From Smallanthus sonchifolius (lineage: Eukaryota; Streptophyta; Magnoliopsida; Asterales; Asteraceae), in contig CM042018.1 in assembly GCA_023525975.1 (NCBI GenBank), positions 75,523,001 through 75,587,000 on the forward strand: a stretch of DNA of 64,000 nucleotides, in the 5' to 3' direction. Shown here one piece after another: positions 20,645 through 31,230 of the stretch (positions are counted from its first letter, which is position 1; the number at the start of each line of letters is the position of its first letter). The notes under the pieces were generated by a model, which was given only the letters and a program-made list of their open reading frames with translations, searched no databases and was not told the DNA's origin. Made by a program: the position numbers and the translations under genes.

Positions 20645-21185
20645 TGTTGATGCACTTTCCTGTGATAACACTCTGGATAGAGTCTTAGTTTGTATTTCTA
20701 ATGTCTGTAATTTGTGTTTGTATGTAAGAGTCGTTATGTAATAGTTTATCGAGTTGTATTTACTTTTATATAGTGTATGTTGCATTTCTTCCAAGTGTTT
20801 TGCGCACTTACATGTGCGCAGGAGAAAGCTCCTGCGTACTTAGCAAGTACGCAGGAAGACCCATGCGTACTTGTTAAGTACGCAAGAGCAATTGGTCTTG
20901 CGCACTTGCTAAGTGCGCATGCATCAGGTCTGTATAAATAGGTTTGGTTCACAGAGGATAAGTACGCAGAACTCATATCTTAGACGAGCTCAGTTTGTTA
21001 AGTACGCAATTTGTATTATCTCTGTAACCGTCGAGTGTTTATAATAGAAAGAGCTTTTATTGTGACTCTCGTGTTGGTTTACATTGTTTTAGTTAGACTC
21101 TCCGCCTAGTCATGGGAATTCCACACCCGGTCCGACTAGTAGACCACTTGCATGCAATGATCCGACACACACGAAGGGACCTACA
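20645..21185 (+). repeat. 3' LTR of element C
   Basis: A 541-bp LTR, TGTTGATG to GACCTACA. It contains four perfect dyad units at 20801-20920 and TATAAATA at 20933-20940. It matches the reverse complement of the D LTRs. It is followed by TATTT, which continues as the LTR of element E, so C inserted into E there and TATTT is the predicted target duplication. Confidence 0.9.
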
Positions 21186-21307
21186 TATTTACTTGTTGTT
21201 TCTATTTTCAATTGATATACATACTTTAACGCGAAGGATTCCGCACTCCGTGTTATCGAGACGTCCTGTCACGAGATTGATTTGTAGATGAGTCATGTGG
21301 ACCTATA
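21186..21307 (+). repeat. 5' LTR remnant of element E
   Basis: The last 122 bp of a B-family LTR, matching the ends at 1239, 14284 and 44489 (AACGCGAAGGATTCCGCAC and on). The final CCTACA has become CCTATA. The upstream part was displaced by element C. Confidence 0.85.
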
Positions 21308-21309
21308 AG

Positions 21310-21321
21310 TGGTATAAGAGC
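21310..21321 (+). other. Primer binding site of element E (one mismatch)
   Basis: TGGTATAAGAGC, one base changed from the initiator-Met-tRNA site TGGTATCAGAGC seen in B, D and M. Confidence 0.85.
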
Positions 21322-21628
21322 TTTTGCTCGTGATTTATGTTTGATTCTTGGTGATTAGAGACGTTTTTGTGTACCATTTGACAAGAAATTGATCATTTTT
21401 GTATCCATGGAGATTTCAAGTTCTTGAAGCTGATTTTCCTGCTAAATTCGTGGATTTGAAATTGATTTGGGTGAAATTAATCCGATACAAGTGTTCTAAT
21501 TCATAAAATACTAAATCCTATGGTCCAATTTCTTCAAATTCCTTCTAATCTGTGAGAAATGATGATTTTTGGTGTTGTTTGTTCGTGTTTGGGTTAAAGT
21601 TCTTGCTGAGTTTGTTTCAGTTGTTGCA

Positions 21629-21800
21629 GGCGAACTTAGCAAGCGAACTTATTAAGTTCGCTTCTACCAGTTTAAGCGAACTTAATAGGCGAACTTAATC
21701 AGTAGGCGAACTTATTGGATTTCTTGGGTAAGCGAACTTGTCAAGTTCGCTTGATATCAAATTCGCTTGTTTGGCTGAAGCGAACTTATTATCTTCGCGT
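21629..21800 (+). repeat. Dyad cluster in the gag leader of E
   Basis: About eight GCGAACTT arms, some paired with AAGTTCGC, lie before the gag start at 21843, as in B (1569-1757). Confidence 0.83.
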
Positions 21801-21842
21801 AAGGGGAGTTTGTGTTCAACACTTGAAATTTTCTTTCTGAAA

Positions 21843-21922
21843 ATGGAAAATATGGTGCCAGTGACTAATATGTTAAATTACGACAATGAGATTGGTACAT
21901 CTCAGAAACCGCCCAAATTGTT
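21843..21922 (+). pseudogene. gag: Gag N-terminus of element E (first part, cut by D)
   Basis: This starts with MENMVPVTNM and reads into the EIGTSQKPPKL block shared by all Gag proteins here. Element D interrupts it after TTGTT (21918-21922). The frame resumes at 35426 with LADYSN. Confidence 0.9.
21918..21922. repeat. Target-site duplication of D, left copy
   Basis: TTGTT directly before the D LTR at 21923. The same five bases follow the other LTR at 35421-35425. Removing D and one copy restores the E gag frame. Confidence 0.93.
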
Positions 21923-22420
21923 TGTAGGTCCCTTCGTGTGTGTCGGATCGTCACATGCAAGTGGTCTACTAGTCAAACCGGGTTGCGGAATACCCGTGAC
22001 TAGGTGGAGAGTCTTAATAAACAAAGTAAACCAAACACGAGAGTCACAATAAACGTTCTTTGTATTATAAACACTCGACGGTTACAGAGAGAATACAAGC
22101 TGCGTACTTAGCAAAACTGAGTTCGTCTGAACAAATGGTTCTGCGTACTTAGCTTCTGTGAACCTATCCTATTTATACTGACCTGATGCCTGCGCACTTA
22201 GCAAGTGCGCAGGACCAATTACTCCTGCGTACTTAACAAGTACGCATAGGTATTCCTGCGCGCAAAACACTTGGAAGAAATCAACAAAACATTAAGTAAA
22301 AGTAAATACAACTCGATAAACTTTTACATAATGACTCTTATATACAAAGACAAAATACAGACATTAGACATACAAACCTAGACTCTATCCAGAGTGTTGT
22401 CACAGGAAAGTGCATCAACA
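21923..22420 (-). repeat. 3' LTR of element D
   Basis: 498 bp. In element sense it runs from TGTTGATGCAC (at 22420) to GGGACCTACA (at 21923). It is 45 bp shorter than its partner at 34878-35420 because one dyad region near 22258-22262 is lost. The reverse-complement TATA box is at 22170-22177. Confidence 0.94.
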
Positions 22421-22422
22421 AA

Positions 22423-22431
22423 CTCCCCCTT
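22423..22431 (-). other. Polypurine tract of element D
   Basis: CTCCCCCTT on the plus strand is AAGGGGGAG in element sense, two bases inside the 3' LTR. Confidence 0.9.
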
Positions 22432-22479
22432 GAAAACAGCTCGAGATCTTCATCGTCTTCAGTCTTCAATCTTCAGTCT

Positions 22480-25400
22480 TCACTGCACTGCTTCCTTAGC
22501 TTCCATCTTCTTTTTGTAATCAAGACAGAACTTGATTAACTTGTCGTATTTGGCCGAGAGAAGCTTTGTCCATTCGTCTGTGTGGATGCAGAATTTGTCT
22601 GCTAGTACCTCTAGATCGTTCACAGAGAAATTGATGAAGCAGACTTCATCAAAAACCCTGATCACTTCCTTTGGCACTGTGTTTCCACTATCTGACTTAC
22701 CTTTACCCATGATCACAGCCTCGCCCGTTTTTGGATCAACGTACCAGTACCACATGTCACCAAGGATATCCTGAGGTAACTTGCTCAGGGGAATCTTGGT
22801 TTCACATCGCACTGGCTTGTATACCAATCTCTTTAACGGCTTCTTAGTCACAGGATGCACAGCGTGCTTATCCTTGACTCTTCTGGGCACCTGAGGCTTG
22901 AGATACTCAAACTTTCCCGATCTTGCTTCACGCTGTAGTATACTCCACAAACCCATTGCTACTGCATGATTCGAATGATTCAGCAGGTCGCGGTTTGCAA
23001 GGTTAACTAGGTCGTACCTGGGCAAAGAGTTGAACGCCTCACTGGTTGGTTTCAAGGATTGAACCCCTCCAGATCTTTTAATGGCGAACAACTGCTTGTC
23101 CTCCTCAAACCTGACAGCTAAGATCATACCTGTAGCTCCATACTTGTCATTGATAGACGTCTTTTGCCACACTGGAGCTGGACCTTTTGTAGATGCAGAA
23201 GGCATGTCTTTCTCTTTTTGTGCCTCGGGGTCCACAGGTATAGGGTCGACCGGGGGGCATCAGTTGTAGCTTCAACATTACTTGCTGTATCAACTGAGCC
23301 TGTGTCTGTTTCGAGCAGAGATTCGAGCGATGGTATTTCAAAGATCTCACCATCCTCTAACTCATACTCTAGATCCCCGTCGCCCTTGGGAATCTCGATT
23401 ATCACATCATCATCATCATCGTTCCAATCATCACCAGAGTCGATCTCTCCTTCTTCCAGATTAAGGAGAGCATCGATCTGTGCTTCTTTAGAATAGTCAG
23501 GCTCGAGACATAGAATCTTGTCAGCCACTGACTTCCCTTTATCACCGCCACCACCACCTCCTGAGGTATCACCACCCTCTTGCGTAGTAGACTCCACCTC
23601 AGCCATTGACGTAGTAGAGATGGGCACAATTGCCGAAGCTTGGTGCTCACCTCCACTAGGACCGACTTCAGGATCCTTGTCTTTGTCATCATCCTTAGTC
23701 AAATCGACTGGATGACAAACCTCTGCACTGGTGGATTTTTCTTTTTCCTTCTCCCCCTGAGCACCTAGCTTCTCGGTCAGTTCTGCAATCAATTTGACCA
23801 TAGTAGCGTGCTCCTACCTTTGAGCATCCATCCTTAGCTCAATTGAAGTTCTGTGGGCCAGAATCATTTCATTCGTCTTCATTAATAGTTCATTCTGCGC
23901 CATCACATTCTTCAGCCGTTCATCAGTCCCCGTTCTCTGGCTACGCAGAATCCTAACTTCATCTGCCAGAGAGTTTATATGTGCTTGTTGAGCATCAGAC
24001 TCCTCCTTTGACGTTTGAATAGTCTTCAACAAGCCAGCAACTTGGGTTTCTAGCACATCGATCCTAGCTTCATTTGGATCCGGATGCCTAGATGATGAGG
24101 CTTCGGCGTTGTGGATGGGGGAAGAGAAGATTGTGTCAAAGTCGAACCCCTGTGAGAAATCACCGTAGTTGAAGGGTTGACCTGACGGCTCTTTGGTGGG
24201 TGTTGGGGTTGGGGATGGTATGATGTCAGTGGGTGTTATTGTTGGGGTGACTGTGACTGACTCCGTGAGAAGTGGAGCAGTCACCATCACCTGGACGGTT
24301 GGAATAGGGAGGGTCACCGTCACAGGAATCACCTCTGTGACCGCCGTGACCGCCACATCTGCTTGTACCAGTGGCCTTCTCCTCCTACTAAACAGTTGCC
24401 GTGCTGGTTGGGTAGATCCTGGAATGGCAACTTCAACTTGTACTGGTTGCACAGTTGGAATCTCTTCAACCCTGGGGATGGCAACCTCTTGCCTATCGCC
24501 CCTTTTCTTGTTGGTGCTCTCTTGTCTCTGTCTTTGTAGAGCAGCGTCAGAGTCGGAATCCGGCTCATATTCGCTGCTGGAGCTTTGTCTCTTTCTTTTT
24601 GAAGACGACGCAGGCTGGGTTACCTGGGTCATTCTCCTCGGATGTGCCTGTGATGGTGCATCATCGGAATCTGAAGAATCTGATTCTGTAGCCTCCGAAT
24701 CGGATTCCTCAGTACCAACAACACCACCTTCATCATCACCCTCATCATTACCTTCATCATTACCTTCATCATCCTCATTCTCTTCATCTTGTTCTTCATC
24801 AGAGTGATCACTCATCTCTGGTCCCGAGTTGGGACTATACCAGTTCCAGTCCTCCGGAGCGACGTATGCTTCATTAATCAGGTGGCCGAAGAGTTCAGTA
24901 TGCTCAGGGGTAGGTTCTACACCGCCTGGCTTTAAAAACTGTGCAAAGACTCTCTTGGCCACTCTCTTCACTTGCAGTCTCTCCCCGATCGCACGCAGGT
25001 TTGGCAACGCATCATCGATCAAAAGTTGCACAAACCTCGGGTATAAAAGGAACCTAAACCTCTCCGCCGTATTTATCTGGTCATTGATTGCTTTGAAAAT
25101 AAAGCGGGAGAAGTTGTAGCCCCGATTGAGAGACAAGCCCACCATGGCTGCGGCAAGGTCATGACCCATGGCATCCTTCCCTGCTTTCCTTGATGAGATG
25201 CACATGATCATGATGTGGGCAAAGTAACGCCATTGATCTAGAACCCACATTTTCTTGTATGAAGCATAGTCCCTTTCCCCGACATATCCCATTCTTTGCC
25301 TCCAACACCCATCCACGTAGTAATCTGGATAGGATGTCGGGTCGGTGGGAAGGTCTCCAAACTGCAGTACTCTCCTTATTGTATCCTCAGAGATGGCAAT

Positions 25401-25637
25401 AGCCCGACCGTCAACGGTAGCCCTTATGACATTTGGAGATACCGTGCAATCGTGCTCTGCTGTCTCCCAGAATTGCTCTAAGTAAGGTCTTGAGACTGTT
25501 GGATTAGCAGAGATTGCATAACTTATTTTAGATCTGTTCAGGAAGTCCACAATCTCTCTATATTGTAAGGCTGCCCCTTTCCATTCTGGTTCAGTGTGCG
25601 CCAACAGATTGAATACGTCAGTGAATGCACGAGCCAT
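22480..25637 (-). pseudogene. ORF2 of element D (one stop, one frameshift)
   Basis: The best-preserved C-family copy of the post-pol protein, about 1,050 codons. The start is the ATG at 25635-25637 (MARAFTDVF). It has the same N-terminal globular region as C, then long Asp/Glu/Ser runs, a basic SSKRKRQ stretch, Pro/Thr-rich spacers, a coiled coil from about residue 530, a second acidic stretch and the C-terminal domain (FAIKR, LPRYDLVNL, SGKFEYLKP, YWYVDPKTGEAV). A TAG at 23814-23816 replaces a Lys codon kept in C. A frame change sits in a C-run near 23250. There is no visible signal peptide or membrane helix, which argues against an envelope glycoprotein. Confidence 0.85.
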
Positions 25638-27821
25638 TATCTGCAAACACACACAGAAAACATAATTAGATCAATTAATAACAATGGAAGTAGACTCACA
25701 TGACATAGAATAGTAGTTACACTTTGTAAAAAATTTCAGACTTTGAAAAATTTTCTAAGTGTTGGTCCTGCGCACTTAGCAAGTGCGCAGGATTTTACTC
25801 TTGCGTACTTAACAAGTACGCAGGAATTACTTCTTGCGTACTTGCTAAGTGCGCAAGAACAACCCTTAGCAAAAAATTTCAAAGATTTAAATTCGTTCAA
25901 AAAGCGGGTTGATTAGGTAGCCACTAGGTCGAAATCAGGGATTCGAACCTATGGTACCATGATCAACACCATTAACCACTACGACACGATCAAATTCTGA
26001 CCTAGGTCAGTGATCGACCCACTGACGGTTCGACTTCAACCCGTCGGATCAATCGATGACCAAAGGGAAAATGTATGATCGATTAGGCAATCTAATAGCT
26101 TGTTAGTGACATTAGTTACCCAAACAACCCATTTTACCCCAAAAATTCTACGGATTTAACCTAAAAATTCTAAGTCAAAAATCGGTCCAAAATTTCACGA
26201 ATTTACGGATGAAATCGGTCTAAAATCTCACCAAGGAGATGAAATACGAAGATGATAATGTGGAAGGGATGAAAAACGGGTTTGAACACACTCGATTTTG
26301 AGAGAAAATTGCAGGGGGAAAAATTTCGGTTTGAAAGCTTAACCTGAAAATTTTTCTAAGTGTTGAACTTATACCCCACTGATAATGTTCGTGCGTACTT
26401 GCCAAGTGCGCACGAATTAACTCTTGCGTACTTAACAAGTACGCAGGAATTAACTCTTGCGTACTTGCTAAGTGCGCAAGTCTTACTTCGTGCGTACTTG
26501 ACAAGTGCGCAGAAACTTTAAGTGCGCAATTTTCAACTCAGAATTATGAAGATTTTCAAGTCAAATAACGAACAAGATAAAAATATTCAATCGGGAGGAT
26601 TCAAATACAATTCATGAAGGTTAAACATAAAATATTTTTGGCCTTTTCTGAATTAAACTTAAACAATGCATAAACTTAAAATCTTTTTGTTCTTTTCAAA
26701 ATAGATATGTACAAGTATTCACACAAGCTATTTTTGATCAAAGAAACGAGCAGAGGATCATATCAGGCTAACTTATAGCAAAAACGATACAATATAAACA
26801 TCAAAGAATATGGGATCATGTCATGTATTACTCTTTATTCTTACGTAATAAGCAAATAAACAAGTAATTCAAGTTGACAATATTATAAGATTTGAAACTA
26901 TATGCATCTTTGTATCATGTTCTTGTGTATTAAGTTATTAATTATAAAATATACAACGTGTACCCCACTTAAATGCTATGATATTTTGCACTATCTCAAG
27001 GCATCTAAGATTTTTCCAATGATATTCTTAATTTTCAGAATGAAGTTACATCAATTAGCATAGAAAAATCAAGCAGAATCCATGAGGATTATCAAGAATC
27101 ATAAGATTCAGAATCGAGTGATTCAATTGTCTTGGTTTCATGTGATTTTCTTCTTTGAATATCGGTATGATGATTCGGGATAAGGAACATGGTGTTTGAT
27201 TATAAGGTTACGGGATCCAACTTTTATCTGGATTTGATTTCAATGAACTAGGAATGATTCAAGGGTGAATACATGCTCAACGGTTGATGTAGAGACATGT
27301 CTTGATTCAATCTCTCCTTGCATACTTGTGAGTATGGGCAGTGAGATGAACCGCATTAATTGTGCTAACAACATAACCCGAAACTGATCTCAAAAGAAAA
27401 TTATTGCCAAAATCTAACATCCTTTATCTGATAATGATCTTTTCTATTCTTTTACACACACACACATGCAAATATGGGTTCAAATCACAGTTGTAATTTA
27501 GATTTAGTTTCCACACTACTAGTGATTCAAAGACGCATACAGCCTACTGACAATTCAAATTACTTGTAAGTAAACAGATTAAAAACATAATAATTTAAAC
27601 AATTAAGTAAACATGACACAATCATTTCCCATGAGCAGTCTATGATGGTTAGATCATTTCAGATGTACTATCATTTCCTCGTTTCTCAAGTGAACTTTTT
27701 GAAATTTTTCTCCATTTTATTTTATTTTATTTTTTTTTAACTAACAGAACTATACAAAAAAAATTTAAAAGAAATAAAATTTAACTTCCATGAATTGAAT
27801 TGATTTAAGAAAATTAATTTT
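25638..27821 (-). other. Spacer between pol and ORF2 of element D
   Basis: 2.2 kb without a gene. Read in element sense from 27821 it has the shared post-pol motifs, then a dyad cluster (26391-26530), a weak TATA-like GTATAAG (26369-26375), a donor-like GGTGAGA (26226-26232), a tRNA-like patch (25939-25981), a second dyad cluster (25765-25855) and the acceptor GTTTGCAG ending at 25641. Confidence 0.75.
25641..26231 (-). promoter_or_regulatory. Putative leader intron before ORF2 (D)
   Basis: In element sense: CTTG|GTGAGA at 26232/26231, CTAAT branch-like motif about 30 nt before the end, T-rich run, GTTTGCAG ending at 25641, then ATA and the ORF2 ATG. The length of 591 nt is close to that in C. 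F keeps the same donor (TTTG|GTGAGA at 56445/56446). Splicing is inferred. Confidence 0.55.
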
Positions 27822-30800
27822 TCACTCAGGATTGAACATTCCTATCAAGTTGACAAGATGCTCAAAACGGGACCGATCAAATGCCTTTGTGAAATGGTCA
27901 GCAAGATTGTCATCCGTGTGAACCTTTACAAGTTCAATTAAATGCTTTTCAGCACAATCACGGATGAAATGATGGCGAATTTCAATATGCTTAGTTTTGG
28001 AATGTTTCACAAGGTTATTTGTGATGGACATGGTGGCATTGTTGTCAATGAATAAAGGAGTTCCAGTGAAGTTCAAGCCGTAGTCTCGCAATTGCTGCTG
28101 AATCCACAATATCTGAGAACAACCGCTAGCTGCAGCAATGTATTCTGCTTCACAAGTTGAGACAGAAACCGTTGACTGCTTCTTGCACTGCCAGGAGACC
28201 AGTCTGTCTCCCAAGAATTGACATCCGCCAGAAGTTGACTTTCTGTCAAGGTTACAACCGCCATAATCTGAATCAGTGTAGGCTTTGAAGTCGAATGACT
28301 GCTGCTTAGAGTACCAAAGACCCAATCGGGGTTTCCCTTTCAGGTATCTGAAAATCCTCTTCACGGCTATCATATGTGACTCCTTCGGTTGAGACTGAAA
28401 CCTTGAGCACAAGCATACAGCAAACATAATATCGGGTCTTGAAGCTGTGAGATACATAAGTGATCCGATCATCCCACGGTACAACCTGCTGTCTACATCC
28501 TTCCCATCTTTGTCAGGATACAAACCATGATTGACTGGGATTGGTGTGCCATAAGTAGTGCTATCACTCATCTTGTATTTTGACAGGATGTCTTGCACGT
28601 ACTTAGTTTGATGTAGATAAATGCCATCCTCTCTTTGACTGACTTGCAGACCCAGGAAGAACGACAATTCACCCATATTGCTCATTTCAAACTTGGACTT
28701 CATCACCTTCTCGAATTCCCGACACATCCCTTCATTGGTCGACCCAAAGATGATGTCGTCGACATATACTTGCACAAGTAAAATGTCACCTCCTGCTTTC
28801 CGTATGAAGAGAGTCGAGTCAATCTGTCCACGGTCAAAACCATTAGACAGTAAATGCTTAGATAATGTCTCATACCATGCCCGCGGTGCTTGATGAAGAC
28901 CATAAAGTGCTTTGTCGAGCTTGTACACTTTATTGATATTATGCGGATCTTCAAAACCGGGAGGTTGAGTGACATAGACTTCTTCATGCACCTTACCATA
29001 AAGGAAAGCACTCTTCACATCAAGTGGATAAACCTTGAAGCCGACATATGTGGCATAAGCCAAGAACAGTCGAATGGCCTCAATTCTAGCAACTGGGGCA
29101 TATACCTTATTGTAATCCAAGCCCTCTTGTTGATAAAAACCCTGAACAACCAATCTTGCTTTGTTCTTTACAACAACATGACGATCGTCCGTCTTGCATT
29201 TGAACACCCATCTGGTACCAATTAGCTGGAAGCCTTTTGGCAAGTCAACTAAATCCCACACGTGCAACTTTTGAAATTGAGACAGTTCATCTTGCATCGC
29301 CTCAATCCAGCAGTTGTCAGTGAGAACCTCCTTCACATTCTTCGGCTCTAACTGGGACACAAATGCAGCATGCAGACATGTTTCCATGACACCCGTGTCG
29401 AATATCTCTGTGTAAAGACTGGTGTTCTCAGTGATGGTTCTATGACGAGTCTGAACACCGGCATAAGGATTACCAATAATGTTGTCGATTGGATGATTCC
29501 TATGCACCCTCGTCTCCGGTACAATCGGTTCTTGAATTTCTGGATCTAGATTCGTGCTTAACTCCCCCATTTCCGGTGATCCAGAGGAAGAAGATTCAAT
29601 GTTTATTGGATCAGCTGGAGCTTCATTTCCTACAGTTGTGTTAGGATTGGCTTGAGCGTCATCCCCAACAATATGAACACCTTCGTTGTTATCACTGTAA
29701 TGAGTTCCAGATGCAGATGTAGCATTGGAATCAGGAGTTATAATTGGTACAGTAGCACGAGTAGTAAAACTGGAGTCATTGTCGTCACGCAATAAATCAT
29801 AGACATTTGCGGCGTCTTCTGCAGATAAATCAGGAAGATTGAAAGACTTGAATAGCGCATCATAATCAAAACCCCAAGCTGGACCTTTTGGTTCTGGTGG
29901 AGTGCTGTGATTACTACAGTCCACTTCAAACCATTCCTCGACAGTACGAGTTCCTATGTTGTACACTCTCTTGCAGGGCGAATTGGCAACATATCCTAAG
30001 AAGATGCCTTCCACCGCTTTCGAATGAAATTTAGACTGACGGTCTTTATACTGTAGCAACAAGGAACAAGGACTACCAAAAGGAACTAGGTAATCAAGAT
30101 TGGGAAGTCGATTGTTGATCAACTCATAACATGTCTTGTTGTGCCTTTTCACAACCAGAACCCTGTTTAAGACGTGACAAGCTGTATTAACTGCCTCTGC
30201 CCAGAAAGTGACAGGAAGCTTTGCATCGGACAGCATAGTCCTTGCAGTCTCGATCAGTGTTCTGTTCTTCCGTTCAGCAACTCCATTCTGCTGAGGTGTG
30301 TACGGCGCGCTGAATTCGTGACGGATCCCTTTCTTGAGACAGAAAAGTTCCATCAAATTATTCTTGAACTCAGTTCCGTTGTCACTTCTTATTCTTCTAA
30401 CTTTCAGCTTGCAAAGAGATTCCAAGCTCAGGATCAGGTATTGAAGAATATCAGCAGTCTCGGCTTTTGTACCTAAAAAATGCACCCAAGAAAAACGTGA
30501 GAAATCATCAGTTACAACTAGACAGAATGACTTACCTCCAACACTCCTGATACTTATGGGGCCAAACAGATCCATGTGTAATAGCTCCAAAGGGGTATCG
30601 ATAGAGTTTTGGAGCTTGGGCTTGTGAGACTTCTGTTGCTGTTTGCCCTTTTTACACGGCATACAGTCATCTGCAACGGTAAACCTCAACTTAGGAACCC
30701 CGGTTACCAAACCGTTTCGGACAAGATGATTCATTTTACGATAAGAAATATGTCCGAGTTTCCTATGCCACAAGATGGAGTCAAGTTCTGTCGCTTTTGT

Positions 30801-31210
30801 AAGCAAACAAGTACTGATGAGGTGGTTTTTGCCACGCTCATATCGATCTGATAAGTGTCGTTTGATCTTGGTGCTCTCATCAGAATCCAGTCTTCGGGAA
30901 CCTCAAAACCGGGTTTGAGAATCAGACATTCGGACTTGTCAAACATCACCGAGTACTCCTTGTCACACATTTGGGAGACACTCAACAGGTTATGCTTCAG
31001 CTGCTCGCAGAAGTTGACATTGTCAAAGCTGACACAATCGTTTGAAACCACGCCTTGACACGTGATACTGCCGCCTTTTTCTCCAGCAAAGGCCACATAG
31101 CCGCCTCTGAATGGTTTAACGTCTTGAAGCAAGGCCATGTTTCCTGTCATGTGCCGGGAACATCCACTATCTACATACCAACGATTAGAGATAGTACCCT
31201 TCGGACGTCC
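27822..31210 (-). pseudogene. pol: Pol of element D (one frameshift, otherwise open)
   Basis: The frame opens after a TAG at 31211-31213 and ends at FNPE-stop. Protease WYVDSGC has its catalytic Asp codon at 31169-31171. A 4-base loss near 30805-30810, judged against F, shifts the frame just before TKATELDSILWHRK. From there 994 codons are open: pre-integrase, integrase (HMDLFGP, RSDNGTEF, GVAERKNRT), reverse transcriptase with YVDD at 28755-28766, and RNase H. This is the most intact enzyme block in the window. RT, RNase H and integrase each keep the catalytic motifs I can see. Confidence 0.93.
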
Positions 31211-31230
31211 CTACACGAGTAACAAAAGAA

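Larger units (their letters stand above)
14285..21185 (+). mobile_element. Element C, Sirevirus-like, 5' half split off by the B array
   Basis: C starts abruptly within pol right after the B 3' LTR and runs through RNase H, spacer, ORF2 and polypurine tract to its own 3' LTR (20645-21185). Its family differs from B: the dyad arms are GCGCACTT or GCGTACTT and the LTR starts TGTTGATGC. Its missing gag and front half should lie left of the B array, outside the window. C is itself inserted in the 5' LTR of element E, which resumes at 21186. Confidence 0.87.

Noticed and set aside
21738..22052. A 104-codon protein starting before E gag and ending in the D LTR
   Set aside because: It reads through the E gag start into an inserted LTR. 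The upstream ATG lies in the dyad leader and is not conserved.
24193..24807. Long plus-strand open frame inside D ORF2
   Set aside because: Antisense to the Pro/Thr- and Asp/Ser-rich part of ORF2. Composition explains its openness.
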